A stretch of 64,000 nucleotides of DNA, taken from the NCBI GenBank assembly GCA_009760855.2, contig WPIO01000058.1:2692029-2756028 (forward strand), written 5' to 3'. Positions 1 to 10,784 of this stretch are shown here, piece by piece; position 1 is the stretch's first letter, and each line of letters opens with the position of its first letter. A program made the position numbers and the translations under genes. The notes under the pieces were generated by a model. The model saw only the letters and a list, made by a program, of their open reading frames with translations, was not told where the DNA came from and did not search any database. The DNA comes from Cristatella mucedo. Taxonomy: Eukaryota; Bryozoa; Phylactolaemata; Cristatellidae.

Positions 1-60
1 TATGGATATTAAGTTCTCTTAGGGTGCTATACAAACAAATCATATTTTTTAATTTATTTC
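1..60 (+). repeat. LINE-B 3' tail relic
   Basis: The stretch matches the end of the LINE-B family: a 3' half-hairpin (TTAAGTTCTCTTAGGGTGCTAT) followed by an AT-rich tail. The rest of the element lies outside the window or is lost. Confidence 0.5.
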
Positions 61-1320
61 AAGAACAGTCGACCAAGTAAGCCTATCGGACAGAAATGCT
101 CCACTGATGCTCGTGCAGTTCTCCCTCCTAATTACATCGTTGACCTACTGCTTTGAAACACCATCACATTAAAAAATTCCCGATCCCCACTGGGAAGTGG
201 ATCGAGTAATACAACATAAGAGATATTGTGGAGCCAGTAAGGTACCTGTTGGGCTCGCCCGACCTGTCTAGCTACCGCTCTCTTCTGGCCGAGAACAGCA
301 GACCCACTTTTGGGCATGGTCAGTGATTCCTCAGCTAGTGTGGTGGCCTATCTGGCCCAGTTCCTCGTTCTGAAATAAACAGAGTCTGTCGGAGCCATCT
401 TTTACTCTGCGAGACTGCTACCACAAACTGTACATCACCTAAAGTGTAAAATCGCAGTGCTCCCAATTACATTTACCATCCATGCAAAAACTCGTGCTCT
501 CGACACCTGATGACAATTCACCCTTGAATCACACGAATTAATTCTTCCAAAAAAGCTAGGGCCTGAGTTAATGAACACTTCAGCCAGTCCTGGCTAGTCA
601 TCCACCACATTGATTGCCTTTTCTTCTCTCCAGACCTCTATTATTAGCCTGGTATCACCCATATCCCCAATCTGGCGTCGAGAGGATGGCAAACAAGCAG
701 TCGGTCAGTGTCTAGCCACAAAAGGTCTAGATAAAAAATCCTGCTGCTTTCATTATGTGACCCTATTTACCTGCCTGGTAGTGCAGTTCAGAACTTAGCA
801 CACAGCACACGCTTTCGTTCGAGCTACTTAGTGCTACAACCTCACTTTGAAAACTTCACGATAAAGACGTTATCAATCCGTTGCATTTTTGCACCACACG
901 ACAGCATTGGTCAAGGTATTATCTCTTCTAACTATTCCGAATTTGCAAGCATTATCGATATATATTTTCTCTAAAGCTTCACACAGGCGGCCCCCTTAAA
1001 GACCGCGGGCAGAAATTCTCATACATAGCATACTTACGATTTCAACAAGGACTGAACTTTCATCTTGCTGAAGGTCACTGGCACAGAGGTCATTGTAAAT
1101 AGACAGAATATATCCAGAAAGCTCTACGGTCACTTTCTGCAATTACACTGGCACTTGAAGTAAAGGATTCGACAGCTTGCTATCCCATTCGATTGCTGTC
1201 CAGAATTACAGGCTGTCTACCATTGTGGCTGGTTAACATATTATCGGCTCCCCGATTTTTTTAGACTGGACTAATATAATTCAGCTTTGGCTGGTCAATC
1301 GAAATAAGCCGACAAACCTG
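61..1320. other. No recognisable gene
   Basis: Both strands were read. Only short open frames under 65 codons without motifs or good splice borders are present. No repeat shared with the rest of the window was noticed. Probably decayed intergenic DNA. Confidence 0.4.
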
Positions 1321-1324
1321 TGCA

Positions 1325-2115
1325 GCTGGTGAGGAATACGGCTGCAACGTTGGTAAAAAATCTTGGAGTTAAACCATGTGTCCCCTTTACTGTAGTAGCT
1401 ACGATGGCTCGCAGTTGATCAACGGGTGCAGAGCCATATTCTTACTCTGACCCACAAGGCCTCTAATGGCTTGGCTCCTTCAACTCCAGCTGAACCACTC
1501 ACCAGTTTCAGCCACCTCCTGCAGTCACATCCATGCAGTATAATACATTTAGCTTTTATATCCGTTCACTTAAAAACTGTTGGTGACAGGCTGTGCTCTA
1601 CAGGTCATAGAATGTGGTAGTCACTTCAACAATTGCCATATTTTCTCCTCCTGCTAACTCGGCTTGTCATCCTTTCTAGCTGCTTTCTTTCAATCATCTT
1701 GTACTGATACTTCCATGCTATCAACTGCCCTCTTGACTTAGCCATGCTTCTAGATATCTGTAGATGTGGATGTCTGTTGCATGAATTTGTCTATTGGCGC
1801 GGCCGGTGGCTTTCCAGAATGCCGGCGATGGGTGTCGGTGGGGGAAGAAACTAGAAAATGGATCAATTTGGTTGAAAGCCAGAATCAAGCCGTTAAGCCA
1901 GCGATCCGGCCAGCCAGAGCTACGAAGTAACACTGCCCCACGTCAATCATGATGGCAGCACTTTTTCACTCGGTTCGTCATCGAACGAGTGTACGCACTG
2001 AAAGCAACTCGTGGTTTCAGTGTGCTATAGAAAACTCTCCAGCATAACACCCACTTCGTATTTTTGGCTTCGTGGAGATACAGATGGAAATACAGACAGA
2101 TAACATAAATTAAAA
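1325..2115 (+). repeat. LINE-A, old 5'-truncated copy with internal foreign segment
   Basis: Codes for the region C-terminal to the reverse transcriptase of LINE-A. The fragment THKASNGLAPS near 1447 parallels [13 protein letters not shown] in better copies, and KTVGDRLCSTG near 1570 parallels [12 protein letters not shown]. The homology breaks at about 1750, resumes at about 1970 and runs to the family end (TAACACCCAC, GTGGAGATACAG) near 2100. The 220 bases between do not resemble LINE-A and may be an unidentified insertion. Many substitutions; old copy. Confidence 0.75.
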
Positions 2116-2439
2116 AATTAAAAGTTATCAGTGCTTGCTTTGGTCGATTTATTATTGCCCACTGCAGACTCAAAACTACTGCCTAGGTTATGAAGTACAA
2201 ACACCTTATCCGTTGGCTAAGAGCAACGTATGCATAAATTGATTGTCATTACAACTTCATCAGAAAAGAAATTTATCTTCGGCTGTTCTCATACTAGGAT
2301 GATTGAAGCACTCCAAGAAATGAAAACCTGTCTAGTGGTCAAACAAGGCTATCAAATTTAAACTGCAGAAGCATCAAAGCTAAACAAGACAATATACAAA
2401 CTATCTGTTTCGATTACATGCACAAACAATGGCAGAGAG
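2116..2439. other. No recognisable gene
   Basis: AT-rich spacer between a LINE-A copy and a LINE-B copy. No coding motif, RNA gene or tandem repeat seen. Confidence 0.4.
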
Positions 2440-2685
2440 TTCATCATCATCAATATCTCATTAGCCTCAGGTCATGTCCCAGTACCTTTCAAAAAAGCTG
2501 TAGTCAGGCCACTTCTCAAGAAACCGATACTAGACCATGAGAACTTGAGCAACTACCGCCCCGTCTCAATTCTACCATTTCTATCAAAGACACTGGAACG
2601 GGTCGTGGCAGACCAGCTGAACTCATATCTTGAAACTTCGAACCTTGTTAGTAAGTTCTAGTCTGGCTTTAGAGCTAATCACTCC
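2440..2685 (+). repeat. LINE-B (outer copy), reverse transcriptase N-terminal segment
   Basis: Translation gives [19 protein letters not shown] and then [19 protein letters not shown], the start of an L2/CR1-type reverse transcriptase. One in-frame stop lies after NLVSKF. The homology stops at GCTAATCACTCC and resumes at 3345, because another LINE-B copy has landed between (see 2686-3344). The 5' part of the element, including any endonuclease, is absent. Confidence 0.85.
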
Positions 2686-3313
2686 GATCAGGCGATTGCA
2701 GCTGGTGCAAAACTCTGCAGCTAGGCTTGTCTGTCGTGAGCGTTGCAGTTGCCACATTACTCCACTTCTCACCGACCTGCACTGACTACCAGTCAAGCAA
2801 CGGATTGACTTCAAGGTTTTGTCACTCATTTTTAGGTCCCTTCATTCTTTGGCTCCAGCCTATCTCTCATTCATACTCCCCCACCAGGCCAAGCATCGTA
2901 CCCCCGCTTTTCGGAATCCAACAGTCTAGAATTACCTCGTATAAACCTCAAATCCTTTGGAGACCGTGCATTTAGTTCGTATGCTCCCAAAGCCTGGAAC
3001 TCCCTCCCGACCTGCGTCAGAACATCCCTTGACCTGACCACATTTAAAAGGATCTAAAAAAACACACCTATTTAGGACAGCATTTAGTGGGTCCCTGTGA
3101 TTCGTCCTTCACGTGTTTATGCGTGCTGACACTGTGCATGCTGCCACTAACCACATTTGCATGCTGAACCTGTGAATGTCACTCCTAACCATGTTATTCA
3201 TCTTGTTTGTTTTTCAAGCATGATTTTACTTACGATTTAATTGCATTTCCCTTTGCAGCAAATGTAAAGCACCTAGAAAGAGATTAAGTTCTCTGGGGGC
3301 GCTTTATCAAGTA

Positions 3314-3344
<31 letters not shown>
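2686..3344 (+). repeat. LINE-B (inner copy) inserted into an older LINE-B
   Basis: This 5'-truncated copy starts in the post-RT domain ([17 protein letters not shown] type) and runs through the 3' untranslated region, the terminal stem-loop near 3268-3312 and an ATT tail. It is flanked by ACTCC at 2681-2685 and ACTCC at 3345-3349. The outer LINE-B reading (ANHSTESALLRV) is continuous across the two flanks. This is direct evidence of target-primed insertion with a 5-bp target duplication. Confidence 0.9.
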
Positions 3345-3346
<2 letters not shown>

Positions 3347-3967
3347 TCCACAGAGTCAGCATTGCTTAGGGTGTACAACGACCTACTTGGGAATGCAGAC
3401 ATAGGTAGAGTGTCTCTACTTGTTGTGCTCGATCGTTCGGCAGCTTTTGATACTATCAATCACAAAGTTCTTCTAGAGCGCCTCTCATCTCGCCTGGGCA
3501 TCACTGGCACTGCTCTGCAATGGTTCAGGTCATATCTCAGTGGGACACTCAGAGTATTCACATGAATTAAAGAAGATCATCCGAGGTACCTCTGAAATAT
3601 GGGGTACCTCAAGGGTCCGTGCTTGGTCCTGTCTTTTCACGGTTTATATTCTCCATCTTGCTGATGTGGTTGCCAAGCACAATCTAGGCTTTCACTTTTA
3701 TGGGGATGACACTCAGTTGTACCTTTGCTTTGAGCCCTCCCAGCCTTCGAGTACCTCAAATTCTCTCAACTTACTTGCTGCATGTATTGATGACATCTGC
3801 ATATGGATGGCAGCAAATTTTCAAAAACTAAACGATGACAAGACTAGCTTACTAGTTATGGGCAAACCCAGTGTGATTCAGAAATTGGAAAGGCTGACAC
3901 TCAAAACTGGCTCTGCCAGCATATCTCCCATTGAATCAGCTCGGAATCTAGGTGTCATGTTCCAAAG
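3345..3967 (+). repeat. LINE-B (outer copy), RT palm segment
   Basis: It continues the outer LINE-B after the nested insert. It encodes LLVVLDRSAAFDTINHKVLLE, then TALQWFRSYLSG, a frameshift near 3545, and [14 protein letters not shown], where the usual YADD catalytic box reads YGDD. It then runs to [12 protein letters not shown], where a minus-strand LINE-A interrupts it at 3968. Non-functional. Confidence 0.85.
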
Positions 3968-5018
3968 TAATGTAATGTATCTCTGTCTGTAACTCCACAA
4001 AGTCATAAAGACCATGTGGGTGTTACTCAGGAGAGTTTTGTATAGCCCACTCACAGCCTAAGCGGCTTTCGGTATGCATTCGGTAGCCAACAGACTTCGT
4101 CTCACGCAACAAAGAGAAAGTGGGAAGCATAGCAGAGTCAGGAGAGTAGTTGAGGTAGTGAGTAGCATAGAAGTAGCAGCTCAGGACTGCTGAAAAGGAT
4201 GAGCCATTATCGGCAGCAGGAGAGTTGTCGTTGCATAAGAATTGTGGAAGCGAATTCCACAATCTAGGACCTGCAGAGCTAAAGCTTCTGTCGCCAACTG
4301 TCTTTAAGCAAAGGAATGGGACAGCTAATTTATTGTCCACACATGAGCTGAGGGCGCGAATAGGCTGGAACTGATGCAGCAGTTCAGCTAGGTACGAAGG
4401 AGCCATGCTGTGACGGGCCTTGTGAGTCACCGTAAGAACTTTGCTCTGTATCCTTTGCTCAACCGGCAACCATCCTAGCTCTTCCAGCAAAGGAGACACG
4501 TGCTCAAACCGCTGTGACTTGAAGACTAGCCTTGCAGCCATATTCATAGTCCTCTATAGTGGCATAATAGCTTTCTTAGGCGGCCGAGCGAAAAGGGAAT
4601 TACATTAAAATCAAGCCGAGACAGAACTAAGGAGCTAGGTACATTTTTTACAAGCCACTGTGGAAGACAGCTCCAAATCTTGGATAGGGATCGGATGTAG
4701 TGGCTAGCTGTAGGGGCAGTCTTATGAATGAAGCTTTTGAAATTGAGGCAGCTGTCAAAAACGACGCCTAAATTTCGAGCACGCGGTGATGGTCGCACAA
4801 CAGCATCACCTATTAGAAGAGCAAAGCCTTTTAATCCAGCCACACGCTTAGGGTGTCCTATGAGCAGCAGTTCGGTTTTATCGTCATTTAATTTCAGAAA
4901 GTTTTCCGACATCCGGGATCGAATATCGGCAAGGAATGCATTCAGTTTCTCTGTTGCCGCAGCAGATTCCGACGGTTTGAATGAAAAATACGACTGAGTA
5001 TCGTCAGCATAGAAGTGA
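3968..5018 (-). repeat. LINE-A, 5'-truncated copy inserted in LINE-B
   Basis: Read on the minus strand, the copy starts at the catalytic box ([18 protein letters not shown]) and runs through the post-RT domain to [12 protein letters not shown], the terminal stem-loop and TAATGTAATG (the complement of the ACATT tail) at 3968. Two open frames of about 160-174 codons overlap at 4544-4547, so at least one frameshift is present. The host LINE-B sequence stops at TCCAAAG (3967) and resumes at TGACCTCTCATTAG (about 5019). A clean target duplication was not found. Confidence 0.85.
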
Positions 5019-5091
5019 TGACCTCTCATTAGACGACATCAGCTCCATGGTCAAGTCCCTACATTCAGGTACTTAACATTGCTGAAATTCA
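5019..5091 (+). repeat. LINE-B (outer copy), last segment
   Basis: A short continuation of the outer LINE-B after the LINE-A insert. It corresponds to the [23 protein letters not shown] region but contains small deletions. It ends abruptly where the inverted LINE-B copy begins. Confidence 0.7.
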
Positions 5092-6496
5092 CACACTAAA
5101 TGTTGTCCTAAATAGGTGTGTGTTTTAGGTTCCTTTTAAATGTGGTCAGGTCAGGGGATGTTCTGACGCAGGTCGGGAGGGAGTTCCAGGCTTTGGGAGC
5201 ATACGAACTAAATGCACGGTCTCCAAAGGATTTGAGGTTTGTACGAGGTATTTCTAGACTGTTGGATTCCGAAAAGCGGGTGGTACGATGCTTGGCCTGA
5301 TGGGGTAGTATATCTGAGAGATAGGCTGGAGCCATAGAATGAAGGGACCTAAAAGTGAGCGACAAAACCTTGAAGTCAATCCGTTGCTAGACTGGTAGCC
5401 AGTGCAGGTCGGCGAGAAGTGGAGTAATGTGGCAACTGCGACGCTCACGGCAGACAAGTCTAGCTGCCGAGTTTTGCACCAGCTGCAAACGCCTGATCGC
5501 ACATGCTGGTAGGCCAGTAAGCAGTGAGTTGCAGAACTCAAGACGGGATGTCACGAATGCATGGACCAACTTGGACGTGGTATCTTTATCTAAACAAGCC
5601 GGAATTTTAGCAATGTTATGAAGCTGAAAATAGGCGGATTTGACTGTGGAGCTGATATGGTCGTCTAACGAGAGGTCGCTTTGGAATATGACACCTAGAT
5701 TTCGAGCTGATTCAACAGGAGATATGCTGGCAGAGCCAATTTTGAGAGTCAGCCTTTCCAATCTATGGATCACACTGGGTTTGCCCATAACTAGTAAGTT
5801 AGTTCTATCATCGTTAAGTTTTAGAAAATTTGCTGCCATCCATGTGCAGATGTCATCAATGCATGCAGCTAGTGAGTTTAGAGAATTTGAGGTGCTCGAA
5901 GGCTGGGAGGGATCAAAGCAAAGGTACAACTGAGTGTCATCCGCATAGAAGTGAAAGCCTAGATTGTGCTTGGCAATCACATCAGCAAGAGGGAGAGTAT
6001 AAACCGTGAAAAGAACCGGACCTAGCACGGAGCCCTGAGGTACTCCTTATTTCAGAGGTACTTCAGATGATCTTTGTCCATTCATGTCAATACTCTGAAG
6101 TCTCCCACTGAGATAGGACCTGAACCACTGCAGAGCAGTGCCAGTGATGCCCAGGCGAGATGAGAGGTGCTCTAGAAGAACTTTGTGATCGATGGTATCA
6201 AAAGCTGCCGAAAGATCAAGCAAAACAAGCAGAGACACTCTACCCATGTCTGCATTCCTAAGTAGGTCCTTCATGTGCTTATGAGTGCTGACCAGGTGCA
6301 TGCTGCCACTAATCACATTTGCATGCTTACCCTGTGCTGGTCACCCCTAACCATGTTATTCATGTTGTTTATCAAGCATGATATTACTCACCATTCAATC
6401 GTGCTTAACTTTGCAGCAAATGTGAAGCGCTTAGAAAATGATTGAATTCTCTGAAAGTGCTTTATCAAATGCATTATTATCATAATTATTATTAGA
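5092..6496 (+). repeat. LINE-B with 5' inversion (twin priming)
   Basis: One insertion in two orientations. Positions 5092-6267 are minus strand and hold the RT palm, YADD box ([14 protein letters not shown]) and post-RT domain. One open frame of 213 codons spans 6028-5387. Positions 6268-6496 are plus strand and hold the 3' untranslated region from TCCTTCATGTGC through the stem-loop and ATT tail. In family order the inverted part ends at about CATTTAGTG and the upright part starts about 15 bases later, the geometry of twin-primed reverse transcription. The inverted part is nearly identical to the copy at 50331-51712, so this is a recent insertion. Confidence 0.85.
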
Positions 6497-7080
6497 GAGT
6501 TGCACAGAACCACCTACAACAATGGAGACTGATTGCACTGTGGCTGCCTAGTCCTAAGGCAGATATGAATTGACTACATTTGGCTTTCAGATAAAAGCAA
6601 TGGCTCTTACTTGGGCATGCGTGCATATGAAATGCTCAGCCACGGCAATACAGTGAATCTCCAAGATACCTGCCACTTCCAGAGTTGCGCGAAACTTTGA
6701 CACCAATGCAGTCCTCTAAGTTGTAAGATATACTATCAACGATAGCACATAGTCGGCTGCTTACAGTTGCTTTCACGCTGGAGAACACCTGCAAATCGCA
6801 ATTTGCCAAGACTAGCAAAACACGCTTGTTTCAATCTAAGTGCCAATGAGAAGCTCCTGCATATGAAATGCAGTCAAGCCCTGCCAAATAAGCTTGTTAA
6901 TATGTGCACCGTACTGTTACAAACGTTCAGCTTATGGACTTATGTCCCTAGACTTCAAACAAAAAGTTCGTAACAGTGCTAGTTCTTGCCGACATGTGAT
7001 AAATACCAGTGAAGTCTGGGCCTCAAATAACGGCTAGCGACATGTACTTACAATGACCATCTGAACTAAGCTATTCGGGG
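6497..7080. other. No recognisable gene
   Basis: No repeat family or coding motif identified. Short open frames on both strands lack any family signature. Confidence 0.4.
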
Positions 7081-7283
7081 TAGAGCCTCTCTGCTGGAGC
7101 TCCTACATGTCTCAGCAGCTGTTGACACTAAGCGAGTTGACCAGCGCATCCTTCAGTAGCGCCTCTTGACAAATACTCTAGATAACGCGGGCACAGTGCT
7201 AAAATGAGACAGGTCCTATCTCGTTGAGAGATGTAAGAATACAGATGTAAACGGCTGTCGGTCATTTTGGGAACTCTCTAAAG
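7081..7283 (+). repeat. LINE reverse transcriptase remnant (L2/CR1 type)
   Basis: A broken reading resembles the LLDLSAAFDTVDH...RSYLS segment of the palm domain: ELLHVSAAVDTKRVD is followed by VLK, a stop, and RSYLVERCKNTDVNG. It is too diverged to assign to LINE-B or LINE-C. Confidence 0.55.
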
Positions 7284-7737
7284 CAGAGGTCGGCAAACAC
7301 CAGCCTTTAAGCCTTGGTAGGTCCTAGCTAGTGCTCCAGTCGTGCCTAGCGGCTGCTTAGTTATTTATTGATGGATCCGGCCTAATTAAGTCGTTGTGAT
7401 TATCTTCCCCTTCACTATAGAGGCACTTTGACTAACGAGTATCCCAGCTAACGAGTTTTCAAGGAACGAGCCGTGTCTCGGCTGCTTTTTGCTTTGAGTT
7501 GAGAGCTAACTAATATTTTGTTTGATTTTGCTTTGCGCATTTAGCAGTATAATTTTAGAACTGCGATTTCGCTTTTCGCTTTGCTAGCAGCAGCAGCCCT
7601 TAGCCGTGACATATTTTTGTTAGGAAGTGTTAACGCAGAGGTCAGCAAAATCCGGCCTTTATGCAAGATAGGTCTTAGGCTCCAGTTTGGCCTAATTCCA
7701 CCCTAGTTATTTATTTGTTAAATCTGGCCTAATTAAT
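7284..7737 (+). repeat. Pair of direct repeats starting CAGAGGTCGGCAAA
   Basis: Two about 105-base copies in the same orientation lie at 7284-7390 and 7636-7737. Both start CAGAGGTC(G/A)GCAAA, share TTAGTTATTTATT near the middle and end in GGCCTAATTAA. The opening motif resembles termini of some hAT-type non-autonomous elements (family knowledge). No opposite-orientation end was found, so the class is uncertain. Confidence 0.5.
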
Positions 7738-7742
7738 AAATA

Positions 7743-7846
7743 TAATAATAATAATACATTTGATATAGCGCCCTTGAGAGAACTCAATCTATTTCTAGGC
7801 ACTTAGCATTTGCTGCAAAAAAAGCACGATCAAATGGTTAGTAATT
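7743..7846 (-). repeat. LINE-B 3' tail
   Basis: Minus-strand tail: AATAATAATA, then the hairpin (CGCCCTTGAGAGAACTCAAT...CTAGGCACTT) and part of the 3' untranslated region. Severely 5' truncated. Confidence 0.75.
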
Positions 7847-7849
7847 GCA

Positions 7850-8456
7850 CTGTAGCAGTTTTATTCCCCTTCATTACTGCTGGTTGCAGTTCAAACTAAA
7901 GTATAGAATCGATCGATTTCAAGATTCCCCGTCTGGCTTACAGGTCGCATTACGAAGTAGCATCAGCCTGCCTATCCGACCTCTTGCTGTTCTAATGTGC
8001 ACTCACAGCATCCGATACTCAGCCTCTAGTCATCTTGCCGTGCTCTGCACTAAATTAAAATCTTTCGGTGATTAATCTATTAGCTCGCATGTAACAAGAG
8101 TCCGGAACTTGCTTCCAAGTATGGTCACTACCTGAAATGACTTACCATCATTTCAGAATCAAGCTAAAAACACATCTGCTCTAGTAAGCTTTACCTGAGC
8201 CCCATTGAACTTTTCTTTATTGTTCCTATATTCCTATATTCTTACAGGCTTACCAGTACATGCTACTGGCCAGGATGCCTATAAACCTTCTGGTCCTGAA
8301 TTTCTCTGTGCTTGCTTTTTTGTACTTATCTAAGCATCATCCTGGCTTGTTGCTTATGTATAACACCGTGCACGTCAGAACGCTTTGGTTACTGATTCTC
8401 ATGCAGTGAGTTGTAAAGTGCCTGAATAGACATTTGGTTCTCTTCGGGTACTAAGC
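7850..8456 (+). repeat. LINE-C 3' portion
   Basis: It matches the post-RT region of the copy at 41185-42930 (YSASSHLAVLCTKLKSFGD parallels the [23 protein letters not shown] segment). It ends in a half-conserved stem-loop (GTAAAGTGCCTGAATAGAC ... TTCTCTTCGGGTACT). Frames are broken; old. Confidence 0.65.
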
Positions 8457-8701
8457 CAACGGCCTGCAATTACTATTAGTATTACTACAATTAGTCTCAA
8501 CGACACACGAACGAATGCCGATGGTAGAATAATATTTGACATGACCGGTTCCTAACAGTAATAACTCAGGAGCCACAAATAATATCTCAACCGTCATAAT
8601 CTGGTAGATGGAGCACATAGATGTCTTCGTGCACACAGCTGTAGACGCCAAGCTTGCTTTGAATCACCAAAGTCATCCATAAGCCTTTTGCAAAGGTGGA
8701 G

Positions 8702-9185
8702 TACTGTATTTTCCCATGTATAAGCCCCCTTTTCCCCCAAAACTTGGGGTCAGATAATGGAGACAGGGCTTATACATAGGAGGTTACTTTTTTGCTTTAA
8801 TATTACGCTAAATAACGTACCTGCTTTGAATGCCACCCAAGAAAGATTAAGTGAGCGCCAAGATGTGTTGGGTAGGCTTGCTTACCAACACAAATTTGAC
8901 ACTCCACAAACTCGGAAAGCCCTCAAAATGGAGGACGAAGATGATGGTATCATTGAGATCGATGACTGTGCAGATGAGGACCTGGATGACAGGGGTGATG
9001 GATACGGCCAAAACAATTATGAATGCGGCCAACACAGAGGATGGTGACAGTGAAATGAGTGATTATTATAAGTCTTGATATTGTTCAGTTCATTCAGCAA
9101 TTGGATAAAAATATGTTTTCAAAAAAATTGGTTCACAAATTTGGGGGCTTATACATGGAGGGCTTATACTCGGCAAAGCACGATA
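8702..9185. mobile_element. 484-bp TA-flanked element with terminal inverted repeats
   Basis: The ends are imperfect inverted repeats of about 28 bases (left TACTGTATTTTCCCATGTAT; right, complemented, TATCGTGCTTTGCCGAGTAT), about 20 of 28 identical, each bounded by TA. The motif TGTATAAGCCCCC recurs subterminally at both ends. TA ends and size suggest a non-autonomous Tc1/mariner or pogo-type element. A 96-codon plus-strand frame (8757-9047) has an acidic run (MEDEDDGIIEIDDCADEDLDD). Acidic tails are known in pogo transposases, but no catalytic motif is present. Confidence 0.6.
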
Positions 9186-10440
9186 ATTATAACAAAAACG
9201 GGAAAGTAAACACTCTGTTTTAGGGAGGATTCGTCTCGAACAACTACTCATTTCTTTGTTTATACGCTATGTAGAAGTCATAAACAGCCCAACCATGGGA
9301 TGACTAAGAAAAATAGAAAGTCAGCCTGAAATAAATGATTTTGCAGGCTGGGCTGAGGCAAGGACTTTATCTAGATAACAAATCCAGGCAGCTGGCGAAC
9401 TCCCGAATTGTGAGTCACAGTCTGCCGTTGACAACTGCTATATGTTCACACACACGATGAGCCGATGGTGCAATAGCACCTCATAATTAAGCATATGCTC
9501 TGGAGTGAGAATCTCTCTTATCGGCAGAGGGGGTAACAAATGACAATTGCTATTGGACCTTGTAAGACCTCAACCCGTGATGGCTTTTAAAGTGGTTTTT
9601 AATCCCCCATTAAAGAGGAGATCGTTCGTGCATGCGTTATGGGATTACCATCTTCAGTCCCGATTAGGGCCAGACTTACAAGCTGCTGCACCCGAGCTGA
9701 GCCTCGACAACATTGACTAGCTGACTTGAACGCTCTTTAGAGCTGTGCTCTCGACAAACGTGATTTGCAATGCGAGAGCTCTGCATGGCCTTGCGTCTGC
9801 TAGCACTTACCATTCTGGCCGGCTTGACAGAGTATTTTTCATGTGGGTGACTGCACATGGACTGTGCACCTAAACATTGGAAAAGAGACAAAAACGCAAG
9901 CTTCATTCACTCCAGTCATGCAAAAGCACACAACTATAATGCTTAGACCAACTTGCAAAAGCAGACGAGAGAAGACACTCGTGGCCATCGGTTACTAGGT
10001 GCTCCGGTGAGTGGCATCCATTGAATCATGCACAGATAGGATGCAGAGCACACAGGAAAAAAGGGCAGCATCATTGGGGCGAACAAAAAAAAGAGCAGAA
10101 CTTATGTGGCTTTAGCTGAGACTAGAATATGTTAAGCCATTGCAGAATGTAACTGAAACCAAAGGCGAGTTTCAGACCTGCACTGTATAGGAACTGCATG
10201 CCTTACTTCAATTTCCAAAGGATTTCAATTTACTGCGAGCTAGAGTAAGATGCCTAGAAGCCGATGAGCCGGTGGTGCGAGAGCCCACTGGAAGAAAAAG
10301 GTCGGATAGGTGCAGGCTGATGAAAGCGAGTAAATTGACTCGAGTCTTGGGTGAAGCTGGGATTGAGCAGATGATACATTAAAGCAGAGTTCCAAGATAA
10401 AGCCAACGTGTAAGCCACTTGCAGTACAAGGCAGGCAACT
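9186..10440. other. No recognisable gene
   Basis: No repeat or coding motif was identified before the RRM-like exon. Short frames only. Confidence 0.4.
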
Positions 10441-10443
10441 TAC

Positions 10444-10632
10444 TCTTTGCCTCTTTGAAGATAACTGCAGCTTGCTTTTTGTCACCACGAAACGGATAAA
10501 TGACTCCCACGACATCTCCATTCCCACCATGTTCTTCTTTTTGAAAGTAACTTTTGATCTCATCTGAGCACTTCACGTCTGTTATACAATCCACAATGAG
10601 GCACTTATTCTCTTCATCAGACAGATCCAAAT
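10444..10632 (-). CDS. Single exon encoding an RRM-like domain (PARP10/14- or IFI35/NMI-like), partial host gene
   Basis: The minus strand gives TTCTCTGCTTATAG as acceptor, a 189-base exon, then GTAAGT as donor. The exon is open and a multiple of three (phase 1 at both ends). It encodes KCLIVDCITDVKCSDEIKSY, then FQKEEHGGNGDVVGVIYPF and KKQAAVIFKEAK. The order beta strand, short helix, SYF, GG-GDVV, then AAVIF resembles the degenerate RRMs of PARP10/PARP14 and the related domains of IFI35/NMI (family knowledge). No neighbouring exons were recognised; LINE-A occupies the upstream flank. It could be an exon of a large minus-strand gene or a stranded relic. Splice borders and the coherent fold-like pattern favour a real exon. 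Confidence 0.5.
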
Positions 10633-10784
10633 CTATAAGCAGAGAATGGTTGAAATTAGCACAAAGCAGACAGCTTGAAACGGCCCATCAACTCGCAAAG
10701 AACGTCGGGGCATGTGAACTGCAGGGCATTCACTTTTCACTTTTCACATTCTTTATTAGTCCACTACTTAACTGCTCTGCACAA

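Noticed and set aside
5640-5933. 97-codon plus frame repeated almost exactly at 51115-51408
   Set aside because: Antisense shadow of the LINE-B reverse transcriptase; repetition reflects the LINE copies, not a gene family.
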